DNA of 64,000 nucleotides from Candidatus Sulfotelmatobacter sp. (GCA_030041475.1 JASHNU010000019.1:124001-188000); one strand, 5' to 3'. Positions 25,981 to 35,415 are shown, numbered from the stretch's first letter. Numbers and translations: made by a program. The notes: generated by a model from the sequence alone, not told the origin.

Positions 25981-27105
25981 TCAGCGAACTCGCGACGCCA
26001 CCCACTCGCCTGCTTCCTTTGTCCCCAGCGTACCGCCGATATCCTGCGTGGTTTTCTTCTCGCGAACGGCCGCCAGCACGGCCGCTTCGATTTTGTCTGC
26101 CTCCTTTTCAAATTCCAGATGGCGGAGCATCATGGCCACGGTCAGGATCGCGCCAAATGGATTCGCCACGTTCTTTCCCGCGATTGGCGGGGCCGAGCCG
26201 TGCACGGGCTCGAACATTGACGTCCGGCCGGGATGAATGTTGCCGCTGGCCGCCATACCCAGGCCTCCCTGCAACCCGGCGGCGAGATCGGTGATGATGT
26301 CGCCGAACATGTTGTTGGTCGCGATCACGTCGAACTGGCGCGGGTCGCGCACCATCTGCATGCAGAGCGCATCCACGTACATGTGCTGGGCGGTAATCCG
26401 CGGATAACCGACACTGACTTCCTTGAACGTGCGTTGCCACAGGCCGCCGGCATGGGTCATGGCGTTCGATTTGTCGCACATCAGCACGGTCTTCCGCGGC
26501 GAGCCGTCGAGCTTGCTGTGCTCCTCGCAATATTGGAACGCATAGCGAATGATGCGCTCCACGCCCTTGCGCGTATTGATGTCTTCCTGCGTCGCAATTT
26601 CGTCGGGCGTGCCCTGCTTGAACACTCCGCCGGCGTCGGTGTAGACACCCTCCGTATTTTCGCGAAGCACGACAAAGTCGACATCCTTCGGCTCAATCCC
26701 CTTCAGCGGGCACAGAGCCGCGTCGAGCAAGCGCACCGGGCGAACATTGGCGTAGAGATCCATTTTGAAGCGCATACCCAGCAGAATTTCTTTGGCGTGA
26801 ATGTTGGTCTTGACGCGCGGATCGCCGAAAGCGCCGACCAGTATCGCATCAAAGTCGCGGGCCAGCATGGCGAAGCCGTCGGCGGGAACGGTCGTGCCGT
26901 CGCGGAGATAGCGGTCGGCGCCCCAGTCGAATTCGGTCAGTTCCACATTCGCGCTGGCGGCCTGAATGACCTTGACCGCCTGCGCGATGACTTCCTTACC
27001 GATGCCGTCGCCGGGAATAACGGCAATGCGCTTTTTTTCTGCACTCTTTCGCCCCTGGCTCTTTCGGCTTTGCGTTCCCTTTTTGTCGTTCTTTGTCGAG
27101 CTCAC
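25981..27105 (-). CDS. leuB: 3-isopropylmalate dehydrogenase-type decarboxylating dehydrogenase
   Basis: A 374-residue member of the isocitrate/isopropylmalate dehydrogenase family: [14 protein letters not shown] (residues 27-40), [35 protein letters not shown], the metal-binding [24 protein letters not shown] and the NAD-site [20 protein letters not shown]. LeuB oxidises 3-isopropylmalate in leucine synthesis. An odd 25-residue Lys/Arg/Ser-rich extension ([20 protein letters not shown]) precedes the fold, with no later Met or obvious alternative start. No other leu genes are adjacent, so substrates such as tartrate or homoisocitrate cannot be excluded. Confidence 0.85.
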   Translation of the reverse strand: MSSTKNDKKGTQSRKSQGRKSAEKKRIAVIPGDGIGKEVIAQAVKVIQAASANVELTEFDWGADRYLRDGTTVPADGFAMLARDFDAILVGAFGDPRVKTNIHAKEILLGMRFKMDLYANVRPVRLLDAALCPLKGIEPKDVDFVVLRENTEGVYTDAGGVFKQGTPDEIATQEDINTRKGVERIIRYAFQYCEEHSKLDGSPRKTVLMCDKSNAMTHAGGLWQRTFKEVSVGYPRITAQHMYVDALCMQMVRDPRQFDVIATNNMFGDIITDLAAGLQGGLGMAASGNIHPGRTSMFEPVHGSAPPIAGKNVANPFGAILTVAMMLRHLEFEKEADKIEAAVLAAVREKKTTQDIGGTLGTKEAGEWVASRVR

Positions 27106-27128
27106 GGCAGGAAAGGTAACACAATCGC

Positions 27129-27134
27129 TATAAT
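27129..27134 (+). promoter_or_regulatory. Candidate -10 hexamer before the YgfZ-like gene
   Basis: TATAAT ends 12 bases before the ATG at 27147, giving a leader of only about 5 bases. No clear ribosome binding site is present between them and no good -35 is seen. It fits a possible leaderless transcript. Confidence 0.4.
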
Positions 27135-27146
27135 CGAACTACCGCT

Positions 27147-28277
27147 ATGGGGCTGACCGCACTCCAGCAAAACGGCCAGGGCTTAGGCGCCGTACGTGTC
27201 GGCGAGTATCGCGGCGCCACCACGGCGACGAGCTTCGGCGACCCTCACAAGGAATGGGCCCAGTTGAATACTGCGTGTGGAGTCTACGATCTCGGCTTTC
27301 GCGCGAAGGTCTCGATCACAGGCGGCGACCGGGTGCGCTGGCTGAACGGGATGGTCACCAACAACATTCGTGATCTGGCCGACGGGCATGGCGTGTACGC
27401 GTTCCTGCTCAATCCGCAGGGACACATTCTCGGCGACCTCTACGCTTACAATCGGGGACACTGCATCACGGTCGACACCGACCGCAGCCAGGTGGAGAAA
27501 GTTCTGGCCACCTTCGACCACTACATCATCATGGACGATGTCGAGGTCAAGAACCTGAGCGACGCGCTTACGGCTCTGGGGATTGCCGGGCCAACGGCGC
27601 ACTCGGTGCTGCAGAAAGCAGGGATCCAGTTTCCTGAGTTGCAGCCGTTACAGCTTCACGATATCCAATGCGATTGCGATTGCGGCTGCTTGACCTGCAC
27701 GATCGTGCGCGGGGACAGTGCGGCCGGTGAATCGTACGAAATATGGCTCGCGCCGGAGCATGTCAGGCCGCTGTGGAAAGCGCTGGTCGCCGCCGGCGCC
27801 CCTCCGGTTGGGTTTGAGGCGCTGGAATTGCACCGCATCGTCTCGGGAGTTCCGCTGTACGGCGTTGATATTCGCGAGCGCGATCTTCCGCAGGAAACCG
27901 AGCAGGCAAGGGCGCTGAATTTCAACAAAGGATGCTATATCGGGCAGGAGATCGTGGAGCGGATTCGCTCACGCGGAACTGTGCACCGGAAGTTCACCGG
28001 CTTCGTGCTGAAAGGGGCAGCGCAAATCGCGGCTGGCGCGAAGATTGTGACTGCCGAAAAAGAAGTCGGCGAAGTCACCAGCGTGGCCGATCTGGAGATT
28101 GCAGGAGAGGCAAAGACTCTTGTCTTGGGGTATATCCGCCGCGACGCGGGCACGCCGGGACGGGAAGTCTCGATTGGCGGTGCTCCGGCCATTGTGGCAC
28201 AGTTGCCTTTCGATCTTACACACTTGGCGCAGGAATCCGCACGGGAGGAGGCGCACCTCGAACGTCACCGGGCTTAA
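27147..28277 (+). CDS. ygfZ: YgfZ/GcvT-like folate-binding protein with cysteine cluster
   Basis: A 376-residue protein related to the aminomethyltransferase GcvT and to YgfZ, which supports iron-sulfur cluster enzymes using tetrahydrofolate. The YgfZ signature is NKGCYIGQEIVERIR with Cys263. The GcvT-like N-terminus has WLNGMVTNNIRDLADG and LLNPQGHILGDLY. An unusual insertion at residues 175-184 reads CDCDCGCLTC, five cysteines that could bind a metal or cluster; I know of no such motif in E. coli YgfZ. Divergent from leuB with a 41-base gap holding a TATAAT. Function is by homology; the cluster's role is unknown. Confidence 0.88.
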   Translation: MGLTALQQNGQGLGAVRVGEYRGATTATSFGDPHKEWAQLNTACGVYDLGFRAKVSITGGDRVRWLNGMVTNNIRDLADGHGVYAFLLNPQGHILGDLYAYNRGHCITVDTDRSQVEKVLATFDHYIIMDDVEVKNLSDALTALGIAGPTAHSVLQKAGIQFPELQPLQLHDIQCDCDCGCLTCTIVRGDSAAGESYEIWLAPEHVRPLWKALVAAGAPPVGFEALELHRIVSGVPLYGVDIRERDLPQETEQARALNFNKGCYIGQEIVERIRSRGTVHRKFTGFVLKGAAQIAAGAKIVTAEKEVGEVTSVADLEIAGEAKTLVLGYIRRDAGTPGREVSIGGAPAIVAQLPFDLTHLAQESAREEAHLERHRA

Positions 28278-28361
28278 CCAGAGCATTTGCCGACGACGCT
28301 CCCCGTTCGAGGAACAGATTTACGGAAGTTCGGCAGAGACGAGATTTGTGGGGAAAGAACT

Positions 28362-29000
28362 ATGGCTGAGAAGAAACACGAGCAATCCAGTTTTACGGTA
28401 ACCGACCGGCGGTTGTTCACTTCCGATGGCGACTTGCGGGCTGACGTCAAGGAAGAAGCAAAGGAAGAAGTGCGGCAAGATGGCAAAAAGACTGAACCGG
28501 CAAATACCGATTCTGCCGGTGCGGCGAAGAGCGGCGCTTCAACCGAACAGTCTGGGGCTCAATCGTCCGGGAACGTGATCGAGACGATCGACCGCGAAAT
28601 GCCCATCCCACCATCGAGTGCAGAGCAGGATGCGCAAGCGGCCGCGTATCGCCAGTCGTCCAAGGATCTCGACGCGCAAGTCGAGCTCAGCGGACACTCC
28701 GCTAAAGAATTGGAGATGACGTTCGAGCGTTTCCTTGCCTCGCTCTACATGACGGCGATGCTGCAACTGGGGCTGATGCGCGAACAGGGCGGCCAGCCTC
28801 GCATCGACATCATCGGGGCGCGGCAAACCATCGACACGCTCAGCCTCATCGCGGCCAAGACAAAGGGGAACCTGACCCCCAGCGAAGACAACTTCTTGCA
28901 GAACAGTCTTTACGAGCTGCGCATGGCATACGTTGAAGTGACCAACGCTCTGGCGCGGCCGCCGCAGGCGGGACCGGCCACAGGAACCAGCGGACGCTAA
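28362..29000 (+). CDS. DUF1844-type protein
   Basis: About 212 residues starting MAEKKHEQSSFTVTDRRLF. The first 110 residues are charged and probably disordered (Glu/Lys then Ala/Ser/Gln). The C-terminal 85 residues form the conserved helical part: MTFERFLASLYMTAMLQLG, then IDIIGARQTIDTLSLIAAKT and LTPSEDNFLQNSLYELRMAYV, characteristic of DUF1844. Function unknown. It lies between a YgfZ-like protein and an MBL hydrolase on the same strand with short gaps, possibly one transcription unit. GTGGGGAAAG before the ATG could serve as ribosome binding site. Confidence 0.85.
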   Translation: MAEKKHEQSSFTVTDRRLFTSDGDLRADVKEEAKEEVRQDGKKTEPANTDSAGAAKSGASTEQSGAQSSGNVIETIDREMPIPPSSAEQDAQAAAYRQSSKDLDAQVELSGHSAKELEMTFERFLASLYMTAMLQLGLMREQGGQPRIDIIGARQTIDTLSLIAAKTKGNLTPSEDNFLQNSLYELRMAYVEVTNALARPPQAGPATGTSGR

Positions 29001-29026
29001 AGCGGACCGACTTTAACACGAGAAAG

Positions 29027-29800
29027 ATGAAAGCGACGATCACCGTGCTGGGCAGTGGGACCTCGATGGGCGTGCCCACGCTCGGCTGCAATTGCGCTGT
29101 TTGCCACTCGAGCGATCCGCATGACCGCCGCACGCGACCGTCGATCATGGTCGAGTACGGGGGTAAGGTGGTGATCATCGACACCACTCCGGATTTCTAC
29201 ACGCAGGCCATCCGCGAAAACATTTCGCGCGTGGACGCAGTGTTCTACACGCACACCCACGCCGACCACATTCTGGGTATCGATGACCTGCGCCCTTTGA
29301 GCTACCGTCACAAGCCAGACAAGCTGCCACTGTACGCGCGGCCCGACGCCGCCGCCTTCCTGCGACGCATGTTTGCCTACATTTTTGAAGGAGACTACAA
29401 GTTTGGCGGGTTGCCCCAGCTTGAGCTGCGGCCCATCGACGGCCCGGTGGACGTGTTTGGCGTGCGCTTCGACCCGTTGATTCTGATTCATGGCGAGGTG
29501 CAGATCTGCGGCTACCGCTTCGGTTCGGCGGCCTATCTCACCGACCACAGCGAGATTCCCGAGTCCACCTTTCACCAACTCGACGGGTTGGATGTTCTGT
29601 TCCTAGACGCGCTGCGGCACAAGCCCCATCCGACCCACTCGACCGTGAAAAATTCGCTCGAAATTGTGGAACGCGTGAAGCCGAAACGCGCCTTCTTCAC
29701 TCACATCTGTCACGATCTGGCCCACGAGGCCACCAACGCCACGCTTCCGCGGCACGTGCGGCTGGCGTACGACGGGTTGAAGCTGGAGTTTGAGATCTGA
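29027..29800 (+). CDS. MBL-fold metal-dependent hydrolase, PhnP-like
   Basis: A 257-residue metallo-beta-lactamase fold protein. The first motif after MKATITVLGSGTSMGVPTLG is GCNCAVCHSSDPHDRRTR, a cysteine-containing zinc-binding region as in PhnP phosphodiesterases. The catalytic motif is FYTHTHADHILGIDDLRPL, with later ligands in LTDHSEIP, LFLDALR and FFTHICHDLAHE. The family cleaves phosphodiesters such as cyclic ribose phosphates; no phn genes are nearby, so the substrate here is unknown. It starts 26 bases after the DUF1844 gene. Confidence 0.88.
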   Translation: MKATITVLGSGTSMGVPTLGCNCAVCHSSDPHDRRTRPSIMVEYGGKVVIIDTTPDFYTQAIRENISRVDAVFYTHTHADHILGIDDLRPLSYRHKPDKLPLYARPDAAAFLRRMFAYIFEGDYKFGGLPQLELRPIDGPVDVFGVRFDPLILIHGEVQICGYRFGSAAYLTDHSEIPESTFHQLDGLDVLFLDALRHKPHPTHSTVKNSLEIVERVKPKRAFFTHICHDLAHEATNATLPRHVRLAYDGLKLEFEI

Positions 29801-29815
29801 AACGAACAAAGCATT

Positions 29816-29920
29816 CACCGCCGAGGACGCAGAGAACGCCGAGAAAATTCAGGGATCTGAAATACGTCATGGCATAAGGTCACCTTTCTCGGTGGGGCTA
29901 CGCGATCTCGGCGGTTGGTG
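29816..29920. repeat. Imperfect palindromic element, CACCGCCGAGGACGCAGAG family
   Basis: The left arm (29816-29846) and right arm (29885-29917) are imperfect reverse complements, sharing the words CGCCGAGAAA/TTTCTCGG and ACCGCCGAG/CTCGGCGGT. It fills the gap between the MBL hydrolase and ribF. It resembles in design, but not in sequence, the palindromes at 7917, 13010 and 1567. Confidence 0.55.
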
Positions 29921-29929
29921 TTGTTTGCG

Positions 29930-30883
29930 ATGCAACTCTTCCACAAACTCGACGACGTTCCGGCCGGATTCGGGCCGTCAATGGCCAGCGTAGGCAACTT
30001 TGACGGAGTGCATCGCGCGCATGCGCATGTACTGCATGAGATCGTTTCGCGCGCGCGCGCGAGTGGCACCAAGGCCGTGGCAGTCACGTTTGAGCCGCAT
30101 CCGGCACGGATTCTGCGCCCGGATTCCGGATTAAGACTGCTCACTCCAACGGCGGAAAAGCTACGCCTGCTCGAAGCCACCGGTATCGACGGCGTTCTCT
30201 TGCTTCCGTTCGGACGCGATCTCTCGTTGATGACGCCTCGGCAATTCGCCGACCGGATTCTCCACAAGAAACTGCATGCCCGCGAGGTGCACGAGGGATA
30301 TAACTTCCGCTTCGGGCATAAGGCTGCGGGAGACACGAAACTGCTCGCGGAACTTGGGCGCGAGATGGGATTCGAGGTCAAGGTTTATCCCGAGATGAAA
30401 CTGCGCGGCGAGACCGTGTCAAGCAGCCAGATTCGCAGGCTTCTTTCCGAGGGCCGGGTCAGTCGGGCGCGGCATCTTCTGGCCCGCCCGTTCTGCATCC
30501 TTGGCACGCCAGGACGCGGCAGGGGTTACGGTTCCAAATACACCGTTCCTACCATCAATCTGGCGCGCTACGAGGAGCTTGTCCCGAAGGACGGCGTTTA
30601 CATCACCTGCACGCGCGTGGGAGCAGAGCGTTTCGACTCCGTCACCAACGTGGGCAATCGTCCGACATTCGGCCACGAGCTGTTTGCCGTTGAGACCCAC
30701 TTGCTCAATTTCCATCCCGTGGAATTGACGCCCGAGACCGAGGTCGAAATCTGTTTCCTCGACCGCCTGCGCGATGAGATCAAGTTTCCTTCGGTGGAGG
30801 CGTTGCGCGAGCAGATTGCCCGCGACGTGAAGAAAGCACGGCGATACTTCCACCTGCTGGGGCGGATCAATCGCGGCGCTTGA
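29930..30883 (+). CDS. ribF: Bifunctional riboflavin kinase/FAD synthetase
   Basis: About 317 residues from ATG 29930 (MQLFHKLDDVPAGFGP); an upstream ATG at 29915 adds five residues from the repeat. The N-terminal FMN adenylyltransferase domain has MASVGNFDGVHRAHAHVL and later SSSQIRRLLSEG; the C-terminal riboflavin kinase domain has GRGYGSKYTVPTINL and the ending EIKFPSVEALREQIARD. It converts riboflavin to FMN then FAD in the cytoplasm. Typical length for the family. It stands alone after a palindromic element, with no rib operon in view. Confidence 0.93.
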   Translation: MQLFHKLDDVPAGFGPSMASVGNFDGVHRAHAHVLHEIVSRARASGTKAVAVTFEPHPARILRPDSGLRLLTPTAEKLRLLEATGIDGVLLLPFGRDLSLMTPRQFADRILHKKLHAREVHEGYNFRFGHKAAGDTKLLAELGREMGFEVKVYPEMKLRGETVSSSQIRRLLSEGRVSRARHLLARPFCILGTPGRGRGYGSKYTVPTINLARYEELVPKDGVYITCTRVGAERFDSVTNVGNRPTFGHELFAVETHLLNFHPVELTPETEVEICFLDRLRDEIKFPSVEALREQIARDVKKARRYFHLLGRINRGA

Positions 30884-31015
30884 TCCAGGCAACAATGACC
30901 CGGAGGAAAATGATCCCGAGGAAAATTTGGCCCCGAGTAATTTAGGGGAGGGCGATTCCGAAGCCGCAGCGAATCCAACTCGTGCGCACCCAGCTTCTCT
31001 TAACGATCTGCCGCC

Positions 31016-31459
31016 CTAATGGGGCAGATAGCCGAACTCCATTGGCAGTTTGCCGTCGACGTGAACCACGTTGATGCTGTTGTCGACCGAATGCACATCG
31101 ATCATGCCAATCGCGCCTGGCTCGGACTGAACCACCTTCAAAACATCGGCGTCGGTGGCCACGAAGAGGATCGACTCCCGGTGCGCTTCGACGAACGACT
31201 TCCACTCCGCGGCCGTCATCTTGTTGAGCCGCTCGAGGGTTTCAGTTTCGCCGACAGAATCGTTGTGCAGCACCAGCAGAATGCTTCTTCCGTCAGGCCA
31301 CTTCTTCACTTCCCCGCGCACGATCTTCACGAGGTGAGCAGAAGTGAGATTCTCAACTGCGTTGTCTTTGTTGACCACCACGGCCGTGTGGTGCGCGAAG
31401 CAAGGCGTAAGGCATAGCGAAAGAAATCCGAGCACGCGGATCGCAAAGCGGACTCTCAT
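31016..31459 (-). CDS. Secreted PstS-like substrate-binding domain protein
   Basis: A 147-residue protein with a signal peptide (MRVRFAIRVLGFLSLCLTPCFA). The mature part is a half-size phosphate-binding-protein-like domain: VVVNKDNAVENLTSAHLVKIVRGEVKKW matches the opening of PstS-type domains (first lobe with the N..N..E pattern) and SEPGAIGMIDVHSVD the later glycine motif. Full-length PstS is about twice as long, so this may be a stand-alone small member. No ABC genes are adjacent. It may bind an anion or be involved in regulation; role unknown. Confidence 0.75.
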   Translation of the reverse strand: MRVRFAIRVLGFLSLCLTPCFAHHTAVVVNKDNAVENLTSAHLVKIVRGEVKKWPDGRSILLVLHNDSVGETETLERLNKMTAAEWKSFVEAHRESILFVATDADVLKVVQSEPGAIGMIDVHSVDNSINVVHVDGKLPMEFGYLPH

Positions 31460-31673
31460 GACTTTGACCTCAAGTTTGTTCGGTTGGGGGTAAGGAAAGC
31501 CTAACCAACCACCCTAGGGTAGGTTGTCAAAAAGGTGTAAATCGAAACACCGAGGTAACTATGAGGTAACTATAGGGTAATGGCTCCAGCGGGCCACGGC
31601 GACCGCTCGGAAAAACAGCACTGGACATTTCTCCCTCTGGCTTTACAATCCGCCGAGTCAGTTTTCTAACTCC

Positions 31674-32927
31674 ATGGCTATCAGTCCGGTGGAATTGATC
31701 CGGCAGGCGACGCCCGGGCAGCGGCGCACACTGCTGGCGGCCGCGCTGGGATGGGCGCTCGACGCCTTCGACGCCATGCTCTACTCGCTGGTCCTGGCGC
31801 TCCTCATGCGCGATCTGGGCATGACCAAGACCGTGGCCGGTTTCCTGGGGACGCTCACGCTGCTGGCGTCAGGCCTCGGCGGCATGTTGTTCGGCTTTCT
31901 GGCCGACCGCATCGGCCGTAAGCAGGCGCTGATGGCGAGCATCCTGACCTACTCGGTGTGCTCTTTTGCCTCGGGGCTGGCCACCAGCGTGGCCATGCTG
32001 GCGGCGGCGCGCTTCGTGCTTGGACTGGGTATGGGCGGCGAGTGGAACACAGGCGCCACGCTCGTCGCGGAAAGCTGGCCGACGGAATTCCGCGCCAAGG
32101 CCATTGCCCTGGTGCAGAGCTCCTGGGCGCCGGGCTTCGCCGTAGCCGCGCTGGTGGCGGGGCCAGTGGCGCGTTACTTCGGCTGGAGAGCGGTATTCTT
32201 CGTCGGAATCCTGCCGGCGGTGGTCACGCTGTGGATACGAAGAAGAGTGCCTGAGTCGGAGATGTGGCAGGGGCAAGCAGGGCGCGAGAAAACCGGCGCT
32301 GACCGGAAGGATCAAGTTTCCTTAATCACCATCTTCCGCCCGCCGTATGTGAAATACACGTTTGCGCTGCTCCTGTTTAATTTCTTTCTGCTGTTTTCGT
32401 GGTGGGGGTTGTTTACCTGGATGCCGCCCTATCTGGCGCTGCCGGTAGAGCAGGGCGGGCGCGGTTTCGGCATCATAGGCATGAGCACGCTGATGGTGCT
32501 ACTGAACCTGTTCGGCATGTTCCCGGGATACGTCAGTTTCGGCTGGGTTGCCGACTCTGTCGGGCGACGCAAGGCCTTTTTTATCTATACGTTTCTACCA
32601 TCTCTTCTGATTCCTCTTTATGCCGCCGCGCGCTCGCCCCACGCCTTGCTTCTGCTGGGCGCTGTAGTTGCGTTCTTTGGCACGGGAGCTTTTTCGGGCT
32701 CAGGAATTATAGGCAGCGAAATCTTCCCGACGGCCGTGCGTGCCCGCGCTCTGGGCTTCACCTACAACGGGGCGCGCATGATGAGTGCGCTCTCCCCGTT
32801 GATTATCGGCCGCATCGGGCAAGCAAAAGGCCTGGGCTGGGCGTTCTATTTGTGCGCTGCGGGATATCTGCTGGCCGCGTTGACCACGACGCAACTGCCG
32901 GAGACAAAGGGCAAGCAGCTGGACTGA
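31674..32927 (+). CDS. Major facilitator superfamily transporter
   Basis: A 417-residue inner membrane protein with 12 hydrophobic segments. The MFS motif between helices 2 and 3 is GFLADRIGRKQALMA, and the N-terminus LGWALDAFDAMLYSLVLALL with Asp residues in helix 1 resembles the sialate/aromatic-acid/proton symporter group. The second half repeats the pattern in GWVADSVGRRKAFF. Substrate unknown, most likely an organic anion taken up with protons. TTTACAAT lies about 24 bases upstream as possible -10. It is transcribed away from the PstS-like gene. Confidence 0.9.
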   Translation: MAISPVELIRQATPGQRRTLLAAALGWALDAFDAMLYSLVLALLMRDLGMTKTVAGFLGTLTLLASGLGGMLFGFLADRIGRKQALMASILTYSVCSFASGLATSVAMLAAARFVLGLGMGGEWNTGATLVAESWPTEFRAKAIALVQSSWAPGFAVAALVAGPVARYFGWRAVFFVGILPAVVTLWIRRRVPESEMWQGQAGREKTGADRKDQVSLITIFRPPYVKYTFALLLFNFFLLFSWWGLFTWMPPYLALPVEQGGRGFGIIGMSTLMVLLNLFGMFPGYVSFGWVADSVGRRKAFFIYTFLPSLLIPLYAAARSPHALLLLGAVVAFFGTGAFSGSGIIGSEIFPTAVRARALGFTYNGARMMSALSPLIIGRIGQAKGLGWAFYLCAAGYLLAALTTTQLPETKGKQLD

Positions 32928-33006
32928 GATGTACTGGAATCCCGCTCCCAGCAAGACATTCGGCGCCCCTCGCTCCGGGTTACAATAGTTGCGTCTGGGG
33001 GAACCA

Positions 33007-33492
33007 ATGACTCGCCGACCGGTGCTGAACAAATTTGTCTTTCGCGGCCTTACGCAGACCTGTCTGTTCTTTGTCACCTTGAGCCTGTCGGCGCAATGGG
33101 CCTCGCCGCAGGGCGACGCCAACGAAGTCCCGGCTTATAACGCCGCGCCACCGCCTCAGGGAACGGCTTTGCCTCCAATCATGTCAAAGGGCGAGCTTTG
33201 GGAAAAGGATGCCGAGCATCCGTACCAACTCCATGCCTATGAACTGGCGGCGAAAATTCCGGTCGTGCTGCACCAGCAGCCTTGCTATTGCTATTGCGAC
33301 CGCGTGGGCCACAACAGCCTGCACAGCTGCTTCGAGACCGCACACGGTGCCCGCTGCACCACCTGCATGAAGGAGTTGTACTATTCCTACCAGCAGCACA
33401 AGAAAGGCAAGACCGCGGAGCAGATTCGCGCCGGAATCATCAAGGGCGATTGGAAGCAGATCAACCTCGACACCGCCACCGAGATCAATTAG
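33007..33492 (+). CDS. PCYCGC-type secreted protein
   Basis: About 161 residues from ATG 33007 (MTRRPVLNKFVFRGL), with a signal-like hydrophobic segment to about residue 30. The core is HQQPCYCYCDRVGHNSLHSCF, the PCYCGC motif with the usual Gly replaced by Tyr, followed by ARCTTCMKELYYSYQQHKKGKT. Such proteins are found in envelope contexts and the Cys motif suggests metal binding; function unknown. A longer start at 32989 adds six residues. TACAAT occurs 20 bases before the ATG. Confidence 0.8.
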   Translation: MTRRPVLNKFVFRGLTQTCLFFVTLSLSAQWASPQGDANEVPAYNAAPPPQGTALPPIMSKGELWEKDAEHPYQLHAYELAAKIPVVLHQQPCYCYCDRVGHNSLHSCFETAHGARCTTCMKELYYSYQQHKKGKTAEQIRAGIIKGDWKQINLDTATEIN

Positions 33493-33689
33493 ACCGGTTG
33501 CCAGTAACTCAGCTAGTGGAAAGCGCACTAGTCGAAACCTCCGGCTTCCCGATCTTGAGGGTTGGGCATTAGTACTGGGCACCGCCGTTGCCCGAAAGCC
33601 GTTCTTTAGGCGATACTTTACTGCTCGGAAATCGAGCCTGACACATTAAGGAGTCTCCTATTCCGAAAAGTACAGGAAGAATTTTGCAC

Positions 33690-34271
33690 ATGGCTCAGAA
33701 ACCTACCGCGAAGAAGTCTGTGGCGGAAGATCCGCGCTACACACAGGCGTTGCAGAGCTACGAGGCCGGGCTGCGCGCCATGCAGGAGCGCAAGTTCGAC
33801 AAGGCGAAGCCTCTCTTTCAGAAGGTCGTGGCCGGTCCCAGCAAGGAACTGGCTGATCGGGCCAATGTCCATCTCAATGCCTGCAATCAGCACCTGGAGC
33901 GCACGCCTGCCACGCAGTTCAAAACCACCGAGGAGCACTTCGACTATGCGGTTTCGCTCATGAATCTGGGCGACTATGTCACGGCTCGCGAGCACCTGGA
34001 AAAGCTGCACAAGCAGTCTCCCAAGGCCGACTTCGTAATCTACGGCCTGGCCGCGCTCGATTGCCTCACTGGCCACGTCGAGGATTCACTGAAGCGGCTG
34101 GACGCGGCTCTGCGGCTGAATCCACAGCTGCGCTTCCAGGCGCGCAACGATTCCGACTTCCAGAATCTGACCGAGGATCCGCGCTTCACCGAGCTGCTCT
34201 ATCCGGATCCCGGCGCCGAACTCGAGCTCGGTGCGTCTGACGGCATGCTCCACGAGGACGAGCCTGCCTAG
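33690..34271 (+). CDS. Tetratricopeptide-repeat protein
   Basis: About 193 residues from ATG 33690 (MAQKPTAKKSVAED); a TTG two codons earlier is possible. It consists of TPR-like helical pairs, for example YEAGLRAMQERKFDKAKPLFQKVV and FDYAVSLMNLGDYVTAREHLEKL, then LAALDCLTGHVEDSLKRLDAALRLNP. The C-terminus is acidic. It probably serves as a protein-protein interaction scaffold in the cytoplasm; no signal peptide. It precedes yvcK by about 75 bases. Confidence 0.8.
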   Translation: MAQKPTAKKSVAEDPRYTQALQSYEAGLRAMQERKFDKAKPLFQKVVAGPSKELADRANVHLNACNQHLERTPATQFKTTEEHFDYAVSLMNLGDYVTAREHLEKLHKQSPKADFVIYGLAALDCLTGHVEDSLKRLDAALRLNPQLRFQARNDSDFQNLTEDPRFTELLYPDPGAELELGASDGMLHEDEPA

Positions 34272-34275
34272 GCTT

Positions 34276-34347
34276 CGGGACGAGGCAACCTTTACGAAGC
34301 AACCCCTGCGAGACGGCCCATACGAGGCAGCCCATACTAGGCAGTCC
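34276..34347 (+). repeat. Imperfect short tandem repeat upstream of yvcK
   Basis: Direct repeats of the form TACGAGGCAGCCCA and CTAGGCAGTCCA, with more diverged units before them, run from about 34276 to the start codon at 34348. The pattern resembles decayed copies of a 14-16 base word. No clear ribosome binding site is visible, so the repeat is the whole leader seen. Confidence 0.5.
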
Positions 34348-35415
34348 ATGGACACCAAGACGATCGAACTTCTGACGCCCGAGAAGGCGGCGCGCGAGCG
34401 CGGTCTGTGCGTTGTCGCCATTGGGGGCGGCACCGGCCTTTCCACCTTGCTCAAGGGCCTGAAACGCTTCGTTCTCTCGCCCGCAGAGCTGATCGCCGCA
34501 AAGGCCGATTCGCCGGTCATTCGCGACCTTTGCGCTGTCGTCACCGTCAGCGACGACGGCGGATCGAGCGGCCGCCTGCGCAAAGAACTGAACATGCTGC
34601 CGCCAGGCGACATCCGTAACTGCATCGTCGCCCTCAGCGAAGATGAAGCTCTGCTCTCCAAGCTGTTCCGTCACCGCTTCGACAAAGGTTCCGGACTCGA
34701 AGGCCACAGCTTCGGCAATCTTTTTCTGGCGGCGCTGACTTCCCTGACTTCCGATTTTTCCGAGGCCGTTCGCCTATCCTCGGAAATTCTGCTCACCCGC
34801 GGACACATTTATCCCGCCACGACATCGAATATCGAACTAGAAGCGTTGATGGAAGACGGCACGCGTGTGCGCGGCGAAACCAAGATCACCGCCAGCAAGG
34901 GCCGCATTCGCGAGCTGTTTCTTGTTCCCCCGAACGTCGAGCCGATGCCGCAGACGCTCGAAGCCATCGCCAAAGCCGATCTGATCACGATCGGGCCGGG
35001 CTCGCTCTTCACCAGCCTCATTCCCAATCTTCTGGTGCGCGGCATTTCAGACGCGATCGTCGCGTCGCCGGCCACGAAGGTTTACATCTGCAATCTCATG
35101 ACGCAGGCCAACGAGAGCCTGGGCCTCAGCGCGGCCGATCACATCCGCGCCCTGAATCGTCACGCGCAGAAAAACATCTTTGATTACGCGCTGATCAACC
35201 GCACTCAGGTTTCCGACGAACTCAAGGCCAAGTACGCCAGCGAAGGTGCCTGCCAGATCGTCAACGATCTCGACGCTGTGGAGGCGCTCGGCGTGATTCC
35301 CGTGCTCGGCGACTATCTCGACGAAGCCGGCGTCGCCCGCCACAATACCGCGCGAGTCGCCCGCGATCTCATGCAGCTCGTCGCGGATCGTCCGCGCCGT
35401 GACCGCTCTTCATGA
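34348..35415 (+). CDS. yvcK: YvcK-family gluconeogenesis factor (CofD-like fold)
   Basis: About 355 residues from ATG 34348 (MDTKTIELLTPEKAARERG). Conserved parts are CVVAIGGGTGLSTLLKGLKRF, VTVSDDGGSSGRLRKELN, PGDIRNCIVALS and SFGNLFLAALTSLT, which together identify the YvcK family related to 2-phospho-L-lactate transferase. In Bacillus YvcK binds UDP-GlcNAc and is needed for cell shape and growth on gluconeogenic carbon. Its last four bases overlap the ATG of the PagL-type gene, so the two are translationally coupled. Confidence 0.9.
   Translation: MDTKTIELLTPEKAARERGLCVVAIGGGTGLSTLLKGLKRFVLSPAELIAAKADSPVIRDLCAVVTVSDDGGSSGRLRKELNMLPPGDIRNCIVALSEDEALLSKLFRHRFDKGSGLEGHSFGNLFLAALTSLTSDFSEAVRLSSEILLTRGHIYPATTSNIELEALMEDGTRVRGETKITASKGRIRELFLVPPNVEPMPQTLEAIAKADLITIGPGSLFTSLIPNLLVRGISDAIVASPATKVYICNLMTQANESLGLSAADHIRALNRHAQKNIFDYALINRTQVSDELKAKYASEGACQIVNDLDAVEALGVIPVLGDYLDEAGVARHNTARVARDLMQLVADRPRRDRSS

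Noticed and set aside
31540-31580. Short direct repeat GAGGTAACTAT between the PstS-like and MFS genes
   Set aside because: Only two and a half units and no link to a known site; probably slippage.
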